Shown here: piece after piece, positions 52,701-62,925 of the stretch
Position numbering within the stretch: position 1 is the stretch's first letter
Layout of the letters: each line of letters opens with the position of its first letter
Assembly: GCF_001761485.1 (NCBI RefSeq)
Contig: NC_090770.1
Span: 1,302,001-1,366,000 of the forward strand
From: Yarrowia lipolytica
Lineage: Eukaryota; Ascomycota; Dipodascomycetes; Dipodascales
DNA length: 64,000 nt
Direction of reading: 5' to 3'
Position numbers and translations under genes: made by a program
Notes under the pieces: model-generated
Told to the model about the DNA's origin: nothing
What the model saw: only the letters and a program-made list of their open reading frames with translations
Databases searched by the model: none

Positions 52701-53516
52701 CACATGGGCCCAGTCCTTGGTCTTTTGAGTGGTGTTGAAAGAAGTTTGAGCTCGCCCAAAAGTGATATCGTTGGGGAGCAAATCGTCGATCGAGTGCTTG
52801 TCGCCATCTCCAGCCAGATCGAGGTTGCTCACCTGCTCGCTGAGCTCGCCAACCAAGCCCGAATCGGCTCCCTGGGCACCAGTGGTGCTTTCCTCGTCCC
52901 GCTCGTCCTTGGCAAGTGCTCCCAGCTCAGAATCGGCTTCAGCCACAGATCCAACAATATCAAGTCCTCGCTCAAACCCAGGCGCCACATCAAATAGTCC
53001 GTGGCTGTCTCTGTGTAACAATTGGCCCTGTTCCTGCTTCTCGGCCAGATCCACTCCGCCGGGCGCAAACGGCATGAAACCAGACCGTCCCCGCACAAAA
53101 TCGAGCTTGGAACCGGCCGCACGGTTCACAGACATACTATTTTTGTTGTTGAGATCGCCGCCGCTCACCGTGCACTCTTTGTAGCCCGTAATGTGACCAT
53201 CAATGCCCAGACGATCAAACTGCACATCTGTACGCACTGTGGCCTCAGGAAGACCGTACAGCGCGGGCGCAAACTCCACCAGCTTGTCCACGTGGAAATC
53301 CTCATTGATGTACTTGAGCCAGCCCCGTGACAGCTCCGGCTTGGGCGTCAGAAAGGTGTGCGTCAGCTCGTCCTGAGTCTGTTGGTGGGTGGGGGGCGTA
53401 GACGACCACTCACTGGACCGATTCGGATCGTATTCGAAATCTGAGTCGGCCGAGGCCATGATGGTTGCGGTCTTTCCCCGCAACGTGTTCAGAATGTCGC
53501 CAATCGTATCGCTCAT
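49773..53516 (-). CDS. SKI2: Ski2, DExH RNA helicase of the Ski complex
   Basis: Ski2 is the 3'-5' helicase of the Ski2-Ski3-Ski8 complex, which feeds mRNA to the cytoplasmic exosome. The 1247-residue length is close to yeast Ski2 (1287). An N-terminal arm of about 290 residues binds partners. RecA1 has Walker A AHTSAGKTVIAEYA (about 316-330), SPIKALSNQKFRDF and the DEVH box (about 408-411), then LLSATVPNTFEFANWVGRTK. An Arg/Gly-rich insert of RGG repeats spans residues about 500-558; yeast Ski2 has a similar one at the same place. RecA2 has VLFATETFAMGLNLPTRTVV and QMAGRAGRRGLDKTG, followed by the arch/beta-barrel insertion and the DSHCT C-terminal domain. The start at 53516 lies 75 bp from an ACCCTAACCC box. 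Confidence 0.97.
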   Translation of the reverse strand: MSDTIGDILNTLRGKTATIMASADSDFEYDPNRSSEWSSTPPTHQQTQDELTHTFLTPKPELSRGWLKYINEDFHVDKLVEFAPALYGLPEATVRTDVQFDRLGIDGHITGYKECTVSGGDLNNKNSMSVNRAAGSKLDFVRGRSGFMPFAPGGVDLAEKQEQGQLLHRDSHGLFDVAPGFERGLDIVGSVAEADSELGALAKDERDEESTTGAQGADSGLVGELSEQVSNLDLAGDGDKHSIDDLLPNDITFGRAQTSFNTTQKTKDWAHVVNVNKEITNFHELVPQMAREFPFELDTFQKEAVYHLEQGDSVFVAAHTSAGKTVIAEYAIAMAQRNMTKAIYTSPIKALSNQKFRDFKHTFDDVGILTGDVQINPEASSLIMTTEILRSMLYRGADLIRDVEFVIFDEVHYVNDADRGVVWEEVIIMLPEHVKFILLSATVPNTFEFANWVGRTKQKDIYVISTPKRPVPLVNYLWCKNQMIEVVDEKKRFLIGGYNKAKEIMSGNSNTAAAGRGGAAGGAGRGGAAGRGGAAGRGGNNARGGRGGRGGARGGSSQITPKQQKSATMPSKSDFVQMVNKLHTLNLHPMCVFVFSRKMCEQFAGYLQGLDFCNQKEKSEIHMFFDKAVTRLSQDDRNLPQILQMREYLSRGIAVHHAGLLPIVKEVVEILFARSLVRVLFATETFAMGLNLPTRTVVFAGTRKHDGTTFRTLLPGEYTQMAGRAGRRGLDKTGTVIIMVPGEVAPLDQLKEMMLGQPTRLKSQFRLTYNMILNLLRIEALKVEEMIKRSFSENANQLLLPEHEASVKSNETLLSKLEKVPYPDCDPYMADVLRIGLAARECQKYIMTQGPKIANMRDIFKVGRVVIFDLADGSSRRIGFISRPVIGESASILAFPCAGSSTTLPLFPQQPGYCRLILQPLIPSSGKLEMYAVKIPDLVFITKYIINNVRDVARYDKQAVDDAFQNINKICRRSGGVAECSWDRLKELELQQKCQEKIHLEIEFSQIPCVKNLPANFLKSFKQEYEEYEIRKKISDLRQTLSDQNLELLPDYEQRVQVLKDLNYVDDKNIVLLKGRVACEINSGFELFISELVLDNFLGDYEPEEIVALLSAFVYEGSKDVEEPITVTPRLDKGRERIKQLVGHVTDVLEHRQVIMTSDEQQFLERGRFGLIEVVYEWARGMTFEAISELTSVQEGIIVRVISRLDEVCREVRNAARIIGDATLQDKMETAQERIKRDIIFCASLYL

Positions 53517-53587
53517 GACGTTGTTTGCCTTGTGACGTTGTTAAGGCGGTCTAGTCCATCTCGGCAGACTGATACACTTTGCTGTAG

Positions 53588-53597
53588 GGGTTAGGGT
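53588..53597 (-). promoter_or_regulatory. ACCCTAACCC box upstream of SKI2
   Basis: GGGTTAGGGT on the plus strand, about 75 bp before the SKI2 start. Confidence 0.45.
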
Positions 53598-54511
53598 AGA
53601 TGGTAGCAAGATATGAGGGAGTAGGAGGGTGTAGGAGGGCTGATTGTGGGGGGTTTTTTTTGGATCAATTGAGTTGTTGGAGTTGTCTGGGTGTCATGGT
53701 GGTTTGTAGGAGAGTCGGATATGTCTTTTACTCGTGGTGTGGTTGTACTTATGGTTGTACTTGCTTGTATGGTGTTAAGTGAGTCTACGGACTTCAGTGG
53801 ACAATGTTGGTAAAACGGGGTTTCATTGGAGATATAGAATAAATAAATAGATAGATGGGTTTTTTAGGGCACAAATTGAACTAATGTGTACTTTTCAGTT
53901 GACACTTCCTTGAATTGGCAACTTTTGGTACTTGTACTTACTGCAGCCAAAGTTGAAGTGTCTACTTGGAAGTCCACTTGGGAAACATCTGCGTTTTAGT
54001 TGACCATATGTAGTACATGGGACGTCTCTATCTCTGTCAATAGTGTCGCTAGAACGACGAGAAAAGTGGGTATTTCGTAAGAATGAAGTAAGCCGTCAAT
54101 TTAAGTCACTTGTAACTTATATCGCCCCTATATCTCTGTCTGTCTGAAACACTCATAATCTTGACCCGCAATACTTCCGCTAATCTTCCAATACAACCCC
54201 CATTTAGACAGCACAAGAGAACAAGAGGATCCCAAAAACGCAGATTTGAAACGAATATTATCAAACACGTGACCAAACACCTCCCACCTTAGTCATCAAG
54301 TCTGCCCAAATCCGCCCAAATCATGTGAAATCAACCCCATTATCCCGCAGACCCAATAAACTTCCGCTTACATAAACACATTTAGAGTTTGTCAGCTTGA
54401 ACTCTTAGAGATCTCCTGAAAGACAACAAAACAGCTCTTCGAGCGATTATTCCACAAAAACGACCTTGCCAATCGTCTCAACCCGCCGAAAAACCCCCTC
54501 AGGCCGCTCCA

Positions 54512-54519
54512 AACCCTAA
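54512..54519 (+). promoter_or_regulatory. AACCCTAA box upstream of mS45
   Basis: 101 bp before the ATG at 54621, in the sense orientation. Confidence 0.45.
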
Positions 54520-54620
54520 TCAATCACCTCCCCGCCGCGTCCAAGTTTCTGTTCGCACGTGACTCCCAAATCAAATTTTAAGTGTGCAAATTTCACACTT
54601 CTCACTACTCCACCACCACA

Positions 54621-55809
54621 ATGTTCAACCCCGTTGCTACCGGCTTTCCCAGCCGACTGGGAGGCGTGCGGTTCTACCGGACGCGAGTGGCGCACCACAT
54701 GCGAGGAAAAACTCGGTTCCCTCAGAAACTGATCCAGGGCAAGACTCTGCTCCGTCTGCAGTACGAGGACTGGTTCGGTAAGCGCAACATCAAGGGCGAC
54801 GCCATCAGCAACAAGTACTTTTACCCATCTCAGCACCATGTGCCCAACTACATCCGGCCCCGAGAGGACGCCGGTAACCCCAACCGGGAGGACCTGACCG
54901 TGGCAGCGCCCTCTAGAGAGGATCCGCTGGTGCCCTTCCCCGACAACCCATACACCCGAACCAACACAGTGATCCCCGAGAGCGTGCGAGAACACATTAT
55001 CAAGGATGTGACGGTCAACTCCATGTCTCTGGAGGACGTTTCTGTCAAGTACGGCATTCAGCTCGTTCGATTGCGAGCTCTGTTGAAGCTCAACCAGGTT
55101 CGACAGACCTTCAAGTGTGATGTGAGTATGAGACACCCCGAACCAGCGCCACAAGATGGCATTATGATGAACTTCAAAAAAAAATTCGATTAGTCTTGAA
55201 GACAACCCAAATGGTTAGAAATTTTTGTTTTCTGAAAAGCCTCATGAGTGTGATTGCAACCAGGATCACCCAGTTCTTTCCCTAACACAGCCCAAATACA
55301 AGAAAGATCTCAGCAAGTTCTCGTCGTCCATCGTGGAGATGCTGCCTCGTCTGAGAGTCAACTACACCTTCAAGGAGGAGGACGACAAGCGGGAGAAGCG
55401 GGTCTACTTCAACAAGGAGCAGGGCCAGCAGAACTTGTCCGAAGTGCCGGTGCCCTCGGCCACCCGAGGCTCGCGGTTCATGACTCTGGCCGAGTCCGAG
55501 CCCTTTGGTCCTGTGGAGTCCGCCAAGCTGCTGGATCTGGCTCCTGCCGCCGACGTGCTGGAGAAGCTTCAGCACGTGGTGGCCGACCATTCTGAAAAGG
55601 CGGAGATTGAGTTCGAGAAGGCCAAGGCCAAGGGCCAGATTTTCGACGTGGTCAAGAAGTCCGAGTCCAAGCCCGACGGAGTCATTTTCCGATTCAAGAA
55701 GGCTCAGGTCGGCAAGGTGGGCCACCGATACGGCGCCTACAGAGACGACCGAAAGAAGGACAGACGGGTGGTGTACGACCGACTGGGCAACCGTCACTGG
55801 GCCGTTTAA
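54621..55809 (+). CDS. MRPS35: Mitochondrial ribosomal small-subunit protein mS45 (Bot1/Mrps35 family), one intron
   Basis: Two exons, 54621-55121 and 55291-55809, join in phase 0 to 339 residues, close to yeast Mrps35 (345). Family features are an N-terminal basic segment acting as presequence (SRLGGVRFYRTRVAHHMRGK), RFPQKLIQGKTLLRLQYEDW, and the helix-turn-helix-like block IPESVREHIIKDVTVNSMSL then VSVKYGIQLVRLRALLKLNQ, typical of the Bot1p family of mitochondrial regulators. Exon 2 supplies PKYKKDLSKFSSSIVEMLPR and a basic C-terminal part. Without splicing, exon 1 would run into a stop after 36 extra residues. Assignment comes from these blocks and from length. Confidence 0.85.
55122..55290 (+). 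other. Spliceosomal intron of the mS45 gene
   Basis: The 169-nt intron has donor GTGAGTATG and ends CCTAACACAG, with the branch-point block almost touching the acceptor as is normal in Y. lipolytica. It is phase 0 and contains in-frame stops. Confidence 0.9.
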
Positions 55810-57645
55810 TTGTAAATAGTGGTCGAAAGACAAAATGTACATGTTATGATAGGTGGTCGTCGGATTGTATTGGACGTAGCTTGCGGGTCGAACCGAGTGA
55901 CGGACACTGTGAGCGAGAGCTGGTGTTCTACAGTGCAAGAAAGGTATCACTGAGACTGTACAGGTATCACGGTGAGCACTGTAGGTAGGTAGTACATTCG
56001 GTGTAGCCTGAGAACCATGTAATATCAGATTGAGCACCGATGAACCTCCAAAAAGCAGGTGGTTGGAACCAGCAGAACAAGAGCTTTCGATTGATACCAT
56101 GAACGTCAAGTGACCATCGTTTGTGGTGACCCAACACTACCGTTGACGTTTTCAGAGTCATTGAGCACGGGGAAGAAGTGAGACAGGGAGAGGACAGAGG
56201 CGCGGGATCCGGATGAATCTCTCGAGAATCTTTTGTAAGACTACGGACTTACTATTGGTCATCTCTGCCCAGTATTTGCCCACGTATCACGCCGAGCAGT
56301 TTCATATGACCAACTCTCAGCCTAAGACATCTATTCCGAGACGATAATGAAGACGGTTGAGATCAAGGACTAAAGAACATCAATAGTTGTTCATTCAATG
56401 ATACAGAACTATAGAAGAAATATGTGACTAAGAGATCTGCGACTTTCCAGCCTGGTAGACGAACTCCGGCGTCAGTACACACAACTCGTCTAGTCGCTTC
56501 ATCGACAGTCACTGGAGATGTTTACTCTGATGTTTACGTACTGGTGACGAGACCTACCGATATAATACAAAGAGTCTGTTAAATACGGCGCACAAACAAC
56601 GTCTGACACTCCTCTCCTTCCACCAGTATCTATCCTCACTTCTAGACAATCTATCCTCACTTCTGGACACTCATGTGGCACTGAAGGTGACAATCGAAGC
56701 GCCATTGCCGAAAGAACATCGACATTCTCACGGCTGCTTTGGTGTCTGATCGCCCACACACAGTTCAGTGGACAGCCTCACCACCGATCTCGCCCCGACC
56801 GCGCGCTCACCTGCCGTTCAATGGATACGTCCAATGCCACTAGTCTCACCCAAAAGAAATTGCGACTAATGTTGTATTGCGTATTGCCCAATTCACTCAA
56901 CCTAAGTGGAAACAGAGTCGACGATCATATAACAATGTTCCGATAATAGATGTGCTCGATGACCGCAGTACTTTGGTTCCACAGTTTTCGGAGAGGCGAT
57001 CTGGTGCAACGAGTCGATTGTGGCTGTGATGAACATTAGATAGGCAACACTCAGGGTCTCCTCACCAACTCGTCTCCTCACCAACTCCCCCTGAACACCG
57101 ACTCATCTCCTATCTAAGCCCACTCCACACCCAAGACAATCCAACTCTCACCTCGAAATCCTATCTGACTGCAGCATGTGTCTGCAATAGTGCCCTTTGA
57201 GGGGACGATCGGACAGTCTTGGGGTGACGATCATTAAATTTCCCCGGAGCCTCCACCCACGTGCAACTCTAAGCCCAGATTAGTGCTGAGACAAGCACAT
57301 CGTCTTCAATGGAGCCATTGAGCGGAGTCCGAAACAATGTCCATTGAGACGTACCCGGAGAGACGTCACAAAACACGGCCGTCAAATGCCAAGAAACGGC
57401 ATACACAATCGCACTTGGCACATGCATTGGCATCGACGATAAGAATTGGTAGCCTTAATTAGCTCGACGGAACCTTGTCCTGAACGCCCAGGCAGATTGG
57501 GAACCTAGTCTCCAATGTTTGGCCGTATCAGTCGGTCAGACCAATGCCACGAGCGTCACAGAAACGTGCTCGCAAGCTAAGCGAAACAGGGCAGAGGACA
57601 TATAATGTCGCTTCAATCTCCCTCCCCCGGTGAACAACAAGCACA
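55810..57645. other. Intergenic before the sphingomyelinase gene
   Basis: No supported gene. Short unrelated frames only. CACGTG at 57259 is in the promoter-side part. Two copies of TCTATCCTCACTTCT lie at 56630-56665. Confidence 0.5.
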
Positions 57646-59553
57646 ATGGTCAATCTCCTTGAAATCTCCACGGGACTGCTGGCTGCCGCCGGGCTGGCCA
57701 AGCGAGCCGACAACTCGTCGTCTCACCACATTGAGGTACCCAACCTTGGCAACGACGCTCTGCTGGAGTGGGGCTTCACCGAAGCCCAGAAAATCTTCAA
57801 TACCTCGGCCTCCAACTGCACAAAGTGCCAGCAGGGCATCAATCTCGGCAAGTACATCACTCTCAAGGCCCCCACCGTGACCCCTAACTTGCTGGTCAAG
57901 CTGTGCAACTTCTACAAGTGGCAGGACGACTGCGACACCTGGCAGGGAACCGACATCACCAAGGGCAACCCCGGCAAGCACCTGTCGCAGGTCTTCACTC
58001 TGATGGACGCCTTTGGCCTGGACGGCCAGAACCTGTGCTACTGGCACGCCGACAACACCTGCGACGCCGCTCCTGTTCCCGCACCCGATCTCTCGTCATG
58101 GTGGCCCGAGAAGCCCACAAACCCTCCCAAGATCGAGTCCTCCTACAACGAGACCTTCAACGTGGTCCACCTGTCCGACTTCCATCTCGATCTGCGATAT
58201 CTCCCCGGCCAGGAGGCCTGGTGCGACGCCTACATGTGCTGCACCGTGGAGTCCAAGAACAAGAAGGCCATCAGAGCTGGTCTCAACCACACTGTTCAGC
58301 CCGCCCAGAAACTCGGATCGTACCACTGCGACGCCCCCGATACTCTGGTCGAAGACTCCATGAAGTCTGTGGGCGCTCTGGCCCACGCCCGAGACTTTGA
58401 ATTTGGCATCTTCACCGGCGACATGGTCTCTCACGATCTCCAGGACTGGCTGTCGTTTGCACACACCTACCAGTCCGAGGAGGAGGTGTACTATCTCATG
58501 AAGAAGTACCTTGGCGACATTCCCATGTATCCCACCTTTGGCAACCACGACTCTTACCCGTACTCTCAGCTGGCCCAGAACTCGTCCGGTTTTGCCGGGG
58601 ACTTTTCCTGGAACGCCGAGCTGTCCGCCAAGCTATGGAAGGACTTTGGCTGGATCAACGAGACCACCGAGGCCCAGGCCGAGCACACTTACGGCTCTTT
58701 TGCTGTCACCACCAAGCGAGGTCTGCGGGTAATCTCCATCGACTCCAACTTTTGGTACGGCGATAACTACTACAACTTCTGGAACATTTCCCAGCCCGAT
58801 CTGTCCGGCACCTTCAAGTGGCTGGTCGGCGAGCTTCTGCAGTGCGAGCGACAGGGCCAAAAGGCGTGGATCATGGCCCATGTGCCTTCCCAGGAAATGG
58901 CTGCGGTTCCGTGGACCACCGAGGTCTTCCGACAGGTGATCCGACGGTTCTCCCCCCACGTGATTGCCGCCAACTTCTTCGGACACACCCATGCCGACCA
59001 GTTCAACGTCTTCTACGAGGAAAACAACAAGTGGACCGAGGACTCGGCCATCTCCGTGGGCTGGATCACCCAGTCCGTGACCCCCATCGACACGTACAAC
59101 CCCGCGTGGAGATACTACGAGGTGGACACCAAGACGTTCGAGATCATGAACTCCAAGAACTACTACTCGCCCCTCAACGAAACGTACGAGTATAACATCA
59201 ACAAGTACAAGAACGAGACCCTCGGTAACTTCACTTACAAGGTGTACGAGCCCCAGACCCCCAAGCAGATGACCTGGATCTGGGAATACTCGGCCCGTGA
59301 CGCCTATGACCCCAATAACACCTGGCCCGATAACGCCCCTCTCAATGCCACCTTCTGGCACCGAGCCGCCAAGGGTATCATTGAGAATCCTGCCCAGAAC
59401 CAGCTCTATTACGACCATTACTACCGAAAGTCACCCTACACCCAGAAGGGCTGTGGTAAGCAGTGTCTTCAGGAGACATATTGTTCGTTTGTTGGTGGGT
59501 CTCAGGGTGAGAGATCCGACTGTCTCAAGCTCGAAACTCTTCCTACTTTGTAG
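57646..59553 (+). CDS. Secreted acid sphingomyelinase-type phosphodiesterase
   Basis: A calcineurin-like metallophosphoesterase with an N-terminal saposin-type domain, the layout of acid sphingomyelinases. They hydrolyse sphingomyelin or related phosphodiesters outside the cell or in the vacuole. A short signal peptide (LLEISTGLLAAAGLAKR, KR possibly cleaved) leads to Cys-rich saposin text at about 48-135 (CTKCQQG, CNFYKWQDDC, CYWHADNTC). Metal ligands are in HLSDFHLDLRY (about 175-185), FGIFTGDMVSHD, TFGNHDSYPYS, IMAHVPSQE and FFGHTHADQFNVF (about 443-455). Many NxS/T sites are present. 635 residues is usual. No GPI tail is seen. True substrate in a yeast, which lacks sphingomyelin, is unknown. 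Confidence 0.93.
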   Translation: MVNLLEISTGLLAAAGLAKRADNSSSHHIEVPNLGNDALLEWGFTEAQKIFNTSASNCTKCQQGINLGKYITLKAPTVTPNLLVKLCNFYKWQDDCDTWQGTDITKGNPGKHLSQVFTLMDAFGLDGQNLCYWHADNTCDAAPVPAPDLSSWWPEKPTNPPKIESSYNETFNVVHLSDFHLDLRYLPGQEAWCDAYMCCTVESKNKKAIRAGLNHTVQPAQKLGSYHCDAPDTLVEDSMKSVGALAHARDFEFGIFTGDMVSHDLQDWLSFAHTYQSEEEVYYLMKKYLGDIPMYPTFGNHDSYPYSQLAQNSSGFAGDFSWNAELSAKLWKDFGWINETTEAQAEHTYGSFAVTTKRGLRVISIDSNFWYGDNYYNFWNISQPDLSGTFKWLVGELLQCERQGQKAWIMAHVPSQEMAAVPWTTEVFRQVIRRFSPHVIAANFFGHTHADQFNVFYEENNKWTEDSAISVGWITQSVTPIDTYNPAWRYYEVDTKTFEIMNSKNYYSPLNETYEYNINKYKNETLGNFTYKVYEPQTPKQMTWIWEYSARDAYDPNNTWPDNAPLNATFWHRAAKGIIENPAQNQLYYDHYYRKSPYTQKGCGKQCLQETYCSFVGGSQGERSDCLKLETLPTL

Positions 59554-60185
59554 TAGCGTTAATAGGACATGTCAATAGAAAAGATTTAGAAAGTGGTGTC
59601 AGTAGGGTGTCATCGGTGGTCTCAGAGGGTTTTCAGTAGAATCGTCGGTGGTTGAATCGTCGGTGGTTGATATCTTCGATTTCCCTTCGTCACCATCTTG
59701 TAGTATCTCGAAGGGTAAGTCGATGTATCTCCGTATCTCCGTATCTGCGACGTATATTCAACGGAATCTCAGCAACATCTACCGACATTCCATGTCGTCA
59801 CGGCAATATCAAGCGTATCTTTGGGTATCAGTGTTTGTTCTACCCAGTTGGCGCCTCCTTCAACTCTTATAGTCTCGATCCAAACCACCAAGGTTCTTCC
59901 AAGGGTATGAGTTAGACATGAGCGTGAACTCTGGGGTATGTACTGCAGGATTGGTGATGAAGGCGATGGAAGGGAATCGGGGGTCTGGAATTGCGGTCAA
60001 GTCGATGTTTTCGCCGAAGTTGATGTCTTGCAAAATGTCTGGCTTACAGCAGACTGAACCAGAAAACTTGGTCAACTGACGATTGAGACAGAAGTACACA
60101 CAGTAGTGAATCCAACAGTACATACTGAACATTGTACTAAAACCTGGTTGAAAGTGAGACCACGTGAGTAGTGTTCTCTCGACCA

Positions 60186-60252
60186 TCTTCTTGTGATCTT
60201 CTTGTGATCTTCTTGTGATCTTCTTGTGATCTTCTTGTAATCTTCTTGTGAC
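60186..60252. repeat. 11-bp minisatellite CTTCTTGTGAT, six copies
   Basis: Six near-perfect copies with one base difference in the fifth (GTAAT). Confidence 0.9.
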
Positions 60253-61698
60253 CATCTCTTGCGACCAGCTTGTCTATTAGTACTCTTGTAGGTTGTAAAT
60301 GAGTGGGTAGGGGAGATCTACAGTCAACTCAACCAGCCAGGAAACCAAAAACCAGAAAACTAGCAAATCATCCTCAAATCAGCAATCAGCAAACCAGAAA
60401 CAGACACTTTACTCATGCTCTTGGTTGTACTAGTATCGTACAGTAGTCGTACTTGAAGCAAGCATGGACTCAACCCCAGACAGACAAGATGCTTGCACAA
60501 CAGCACTACTCGTACATACCATACTCACACAACTGTTGCTGTTAGCAATGTCAAAATGTCCGTGGATCCAGTCATTGAGACAGCTGAAAGAGAATTTGAC
60601 TGAGAGTGAAGTCTCTGAAGGTCGGCCTGTGTGATGCAGGTGGAGTAGAGTGTTGGTACTAACCATACGAATGCTCTTTTGCTCGGATGACTGCACTTGT
60701 ACTCGTACTCCACGAGCTACTCACACATACTCACACTCTCCTCCTCACTCTCCTCAACAGCAACAATCACCTCCTGAATCATGTCTCACAGCAAGAATAC
60801 CTCCCCGGCGCAACAGACGGCACTTCTGTCTTACTCAGACACGCCACAGTTGAAGAACCGTGTCAGTAGCGCCAGTAGCGCCAGTTGCGCCCGAACAAGT
60901 GCCCTATAGTGCCCGAACAAGTGCACTTCCGAAAATGTCCTCGTACGTAGACATCTATTTATAGCCATTTATGCCACAATTTTACGTGCTATTAAAAGCC
61001 TCGTATTTTTGCAACTCTAAAAGAGGCTGATGAGTGGGTCCCTGGAGCGGCTAAAGCAGCTGCTAAACCAACATGAGGCGCATCCATGTGTATTTCAACG
61101 GAGCGAATTCACCGACATTTGCCACAGAACTCGATCTGGCCCGCAAATTTGCCGTTTCCCCCGATTTTCAACCACATTCACCACGTCTAGACGTACCCCT
61201 GCGACGGCCGGGTAACTCCAAAATACCTCTGCCTCTGTTCTGCTCGGCTCATGCGCATGGCGATAAGGTTGATCTGAGGAATGGTGAGACACTTGAGGAC
61301 GTGTTTGGAAGGGGAGTTTCGCGTTGATGGCGGATCTGCGGGGTTGTGGGCGTGGCAACGAGTGCGGTGAGTTGGATGGCGACGTTTCCGTGAGAAGACG
61401 TGAAAAACGTTGTCACAGTTCAGCAGAATCTATTTAGTTGGAGGTTCAACTAAGGTTCAAGTAGCAGCAAGTAGCAGCTACGAGTACTGTACTGCAGCCA
61501 CTTGCCTGGAGGTCGGGCGAGAGGCCTGAATTGCTAGACCTGAAACTGGATTGGAGTGAACCGGTCATTTGGTCGCCCGTGCGTGATTGACTCTGAGACA
61601 GGTTGCAAGGGTCGATTGCGCCGCGCGCGAGCAGCGGTAAAACAGACGATACTTGTACTTGCTTGTAGATGCAACCTCGAACAGAACGTTCTGACAAA

Positions 61699-61782
61699 CT
61701 TGAATGTTAGAACTCCAATGTTAGAACTCCAATGTTCAGACAAACTTGTGTTCAGACAAACTTGCGTTCAGACAAACTGGAA
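61699..61782. repeat. Nested short repeats (AATGTTAGAACTCC, TTCAGACAAACTTG)
   Basis: Two copies of AATGTTAGAACTCC are followed by three of GTTCAGACAAACTTG-like units. Confidence 0.8.
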
Positions 61783-62476
61783 TGAGAGAGGAATCACATT
61801 AGTAAGCAGAACTCGAGGACCGTGACATTTTTACATGTCCACGCGTTGAACTTAGCAACAGCGGCCAATCCAGATGCGGCCATTTGGTCTGCACCTGCTT
61901 ATCTGCCCTGAACTTTGTGTGTATGGTTTGAAAAAGCTGAAAAGCGGAAAAAGCAAAGATAGCAATGGCGAGGCGAGAAGGCGAAACGAGATGGCGAGCA
62001 GACGAAACGGCAACACGAAACGGCAACGCGAAACGGCAAAAACGGACAGAACAGGAAGAAACGAGTCGACGGGGTGACGCAGAGTGTCAACGATCGTCAA
62101 TGACCAGAGATTTCCACTCCACTACAGTACTGTAGTATGTACTAGCCTCGGATAAACCTACCGTGGCTATATACTGTAGCCGTAAATAGCAAGTGGTAGT
62201 TCTTGTTGGACTGCGAGGTGAGTGGACGTGGGTCGGGAATCGTATTGTGCGTGCCAGAACAGTTCATACGTACGTACGCACCGTTCTAAGACATACATAC
62301 GGTTCGGACAAGTTCATACGTCTTGTAGGTACCTTCTAGGACGGACAAGTACTGTAACGTGGGTTCTCAGACAGGTTGTAAGTACGTGCTTGTCCAAGTA
62401 CCGTGCTCGCCTGTCTCGCCTGTCCACACTTGCCCGCCGTTTTCTCGTGGTTGTCGTGGTTCACGTAGTTCTCTTG

Positions 62477-62532
62477 GCTCGTGGTTCGTGGCTCGTGGTT
62501 CGTGGTTCGTAGTTCGTGGTTCGTGGTTCGGG
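62477..62532. repeat. 7-bp tandem repeat CGTGGTT, about eight copies
   Basis: Units CGTGGTT, CGTGGCT and CGTAGTT run head to tail about 400 bp upstream of the mannosyltransferase start. Confidence 0.85.
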
Positions 62533-62836
62533 GTCTCGTTATATGGTCCCCCTTAATATTAACCCAGACTAGAATACCTGTAGCTATCAATAACTCAAAG
62601 TACTCCGCTCAAGGGCTGTCGTTCGAGGGGCAAGTATGCGGCTGAATGGTTGTGAGGGGTAAATGGTGCGGGGGAGCCGGTTTCGGTCCTTATATAGTTC
62701 TATCATGCCCTTATCCGCTCTTCTTCGCCACCATCGACTCTGTGGACTGGCGCCAACTCCCAGTGTACGCACAAGACAAGGTGTACGCACATAGTGACAG
62801 CTGCAGGTTGCATTCTGCTTGTCGCCATCGGGCCAA

Positions 62837-62844
62837 AACCCTAA
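62837..62844 (+). promoter_or_regulatory. AACCCTAA box upstream of the mannosyltransferase
   Basis: 81 bp before the ATG at 62926, sense orientation. Confidence 0.45.
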
Positions 62845-62925
62845 AATAAAAGGGAACACCTTTCTGAACCCAACCGCGAGAGCTGCTCCTCTGCAACCTC
62901 CCCCCCTGAAACAACTCTACCGACG

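Larger units (their letters stand above)
53517..54620. other. Divergent promoter region SKI2 / mS45
   Basis: No gene. ACCCTAACCC toward SKI2 (minus strand) lies at 53588-53597; AACCCTAA toward mS45 at 54512-54519. CACGTG occurs at 54265 and 54555. Confidence 0.55.
59554..62925. other. 3.4-kb non-coding region with several short tandem repeats
   Basis: No supported gene. A frame at 61073-61327 starting MRRIHVYFNGANSPTF has no recognised family. Tandem repeats are listed separately: 11-bp at 60186-60252, a TTCAGACAAACTT-type array at 61699-61782 and a 7-bp array at 62477-62532. Short TAGCGCCAGT repeats lie at 60868-60890. The last 90 bp hold the mannosyltransferase promoter. Confidence 0.55.

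Noticed and set aside
51546-52997. 483-codon plus-strand frame opposite SKI2
   Set aside because: Antisense shadow of a conserved helicase; no independent start context or domain.
54516-55205. 229-codon minus-strand frame opposite mS45 exon 1
   Set aside because: Antisense shadow; the sense strand has the family blocks and a proper intron.
58633-59418. 261-codon minus-strand frame opposite the sphingomyelinase
   Set aside because: Antisense shadow with Gly/Val-rich composition.
61073-61327. 84-codon frame MRRIHVYFNGANSPTF...
   Set aside because: No recognised family, no repeat elsewhere, and its length is within chance for GC-rich DNA.
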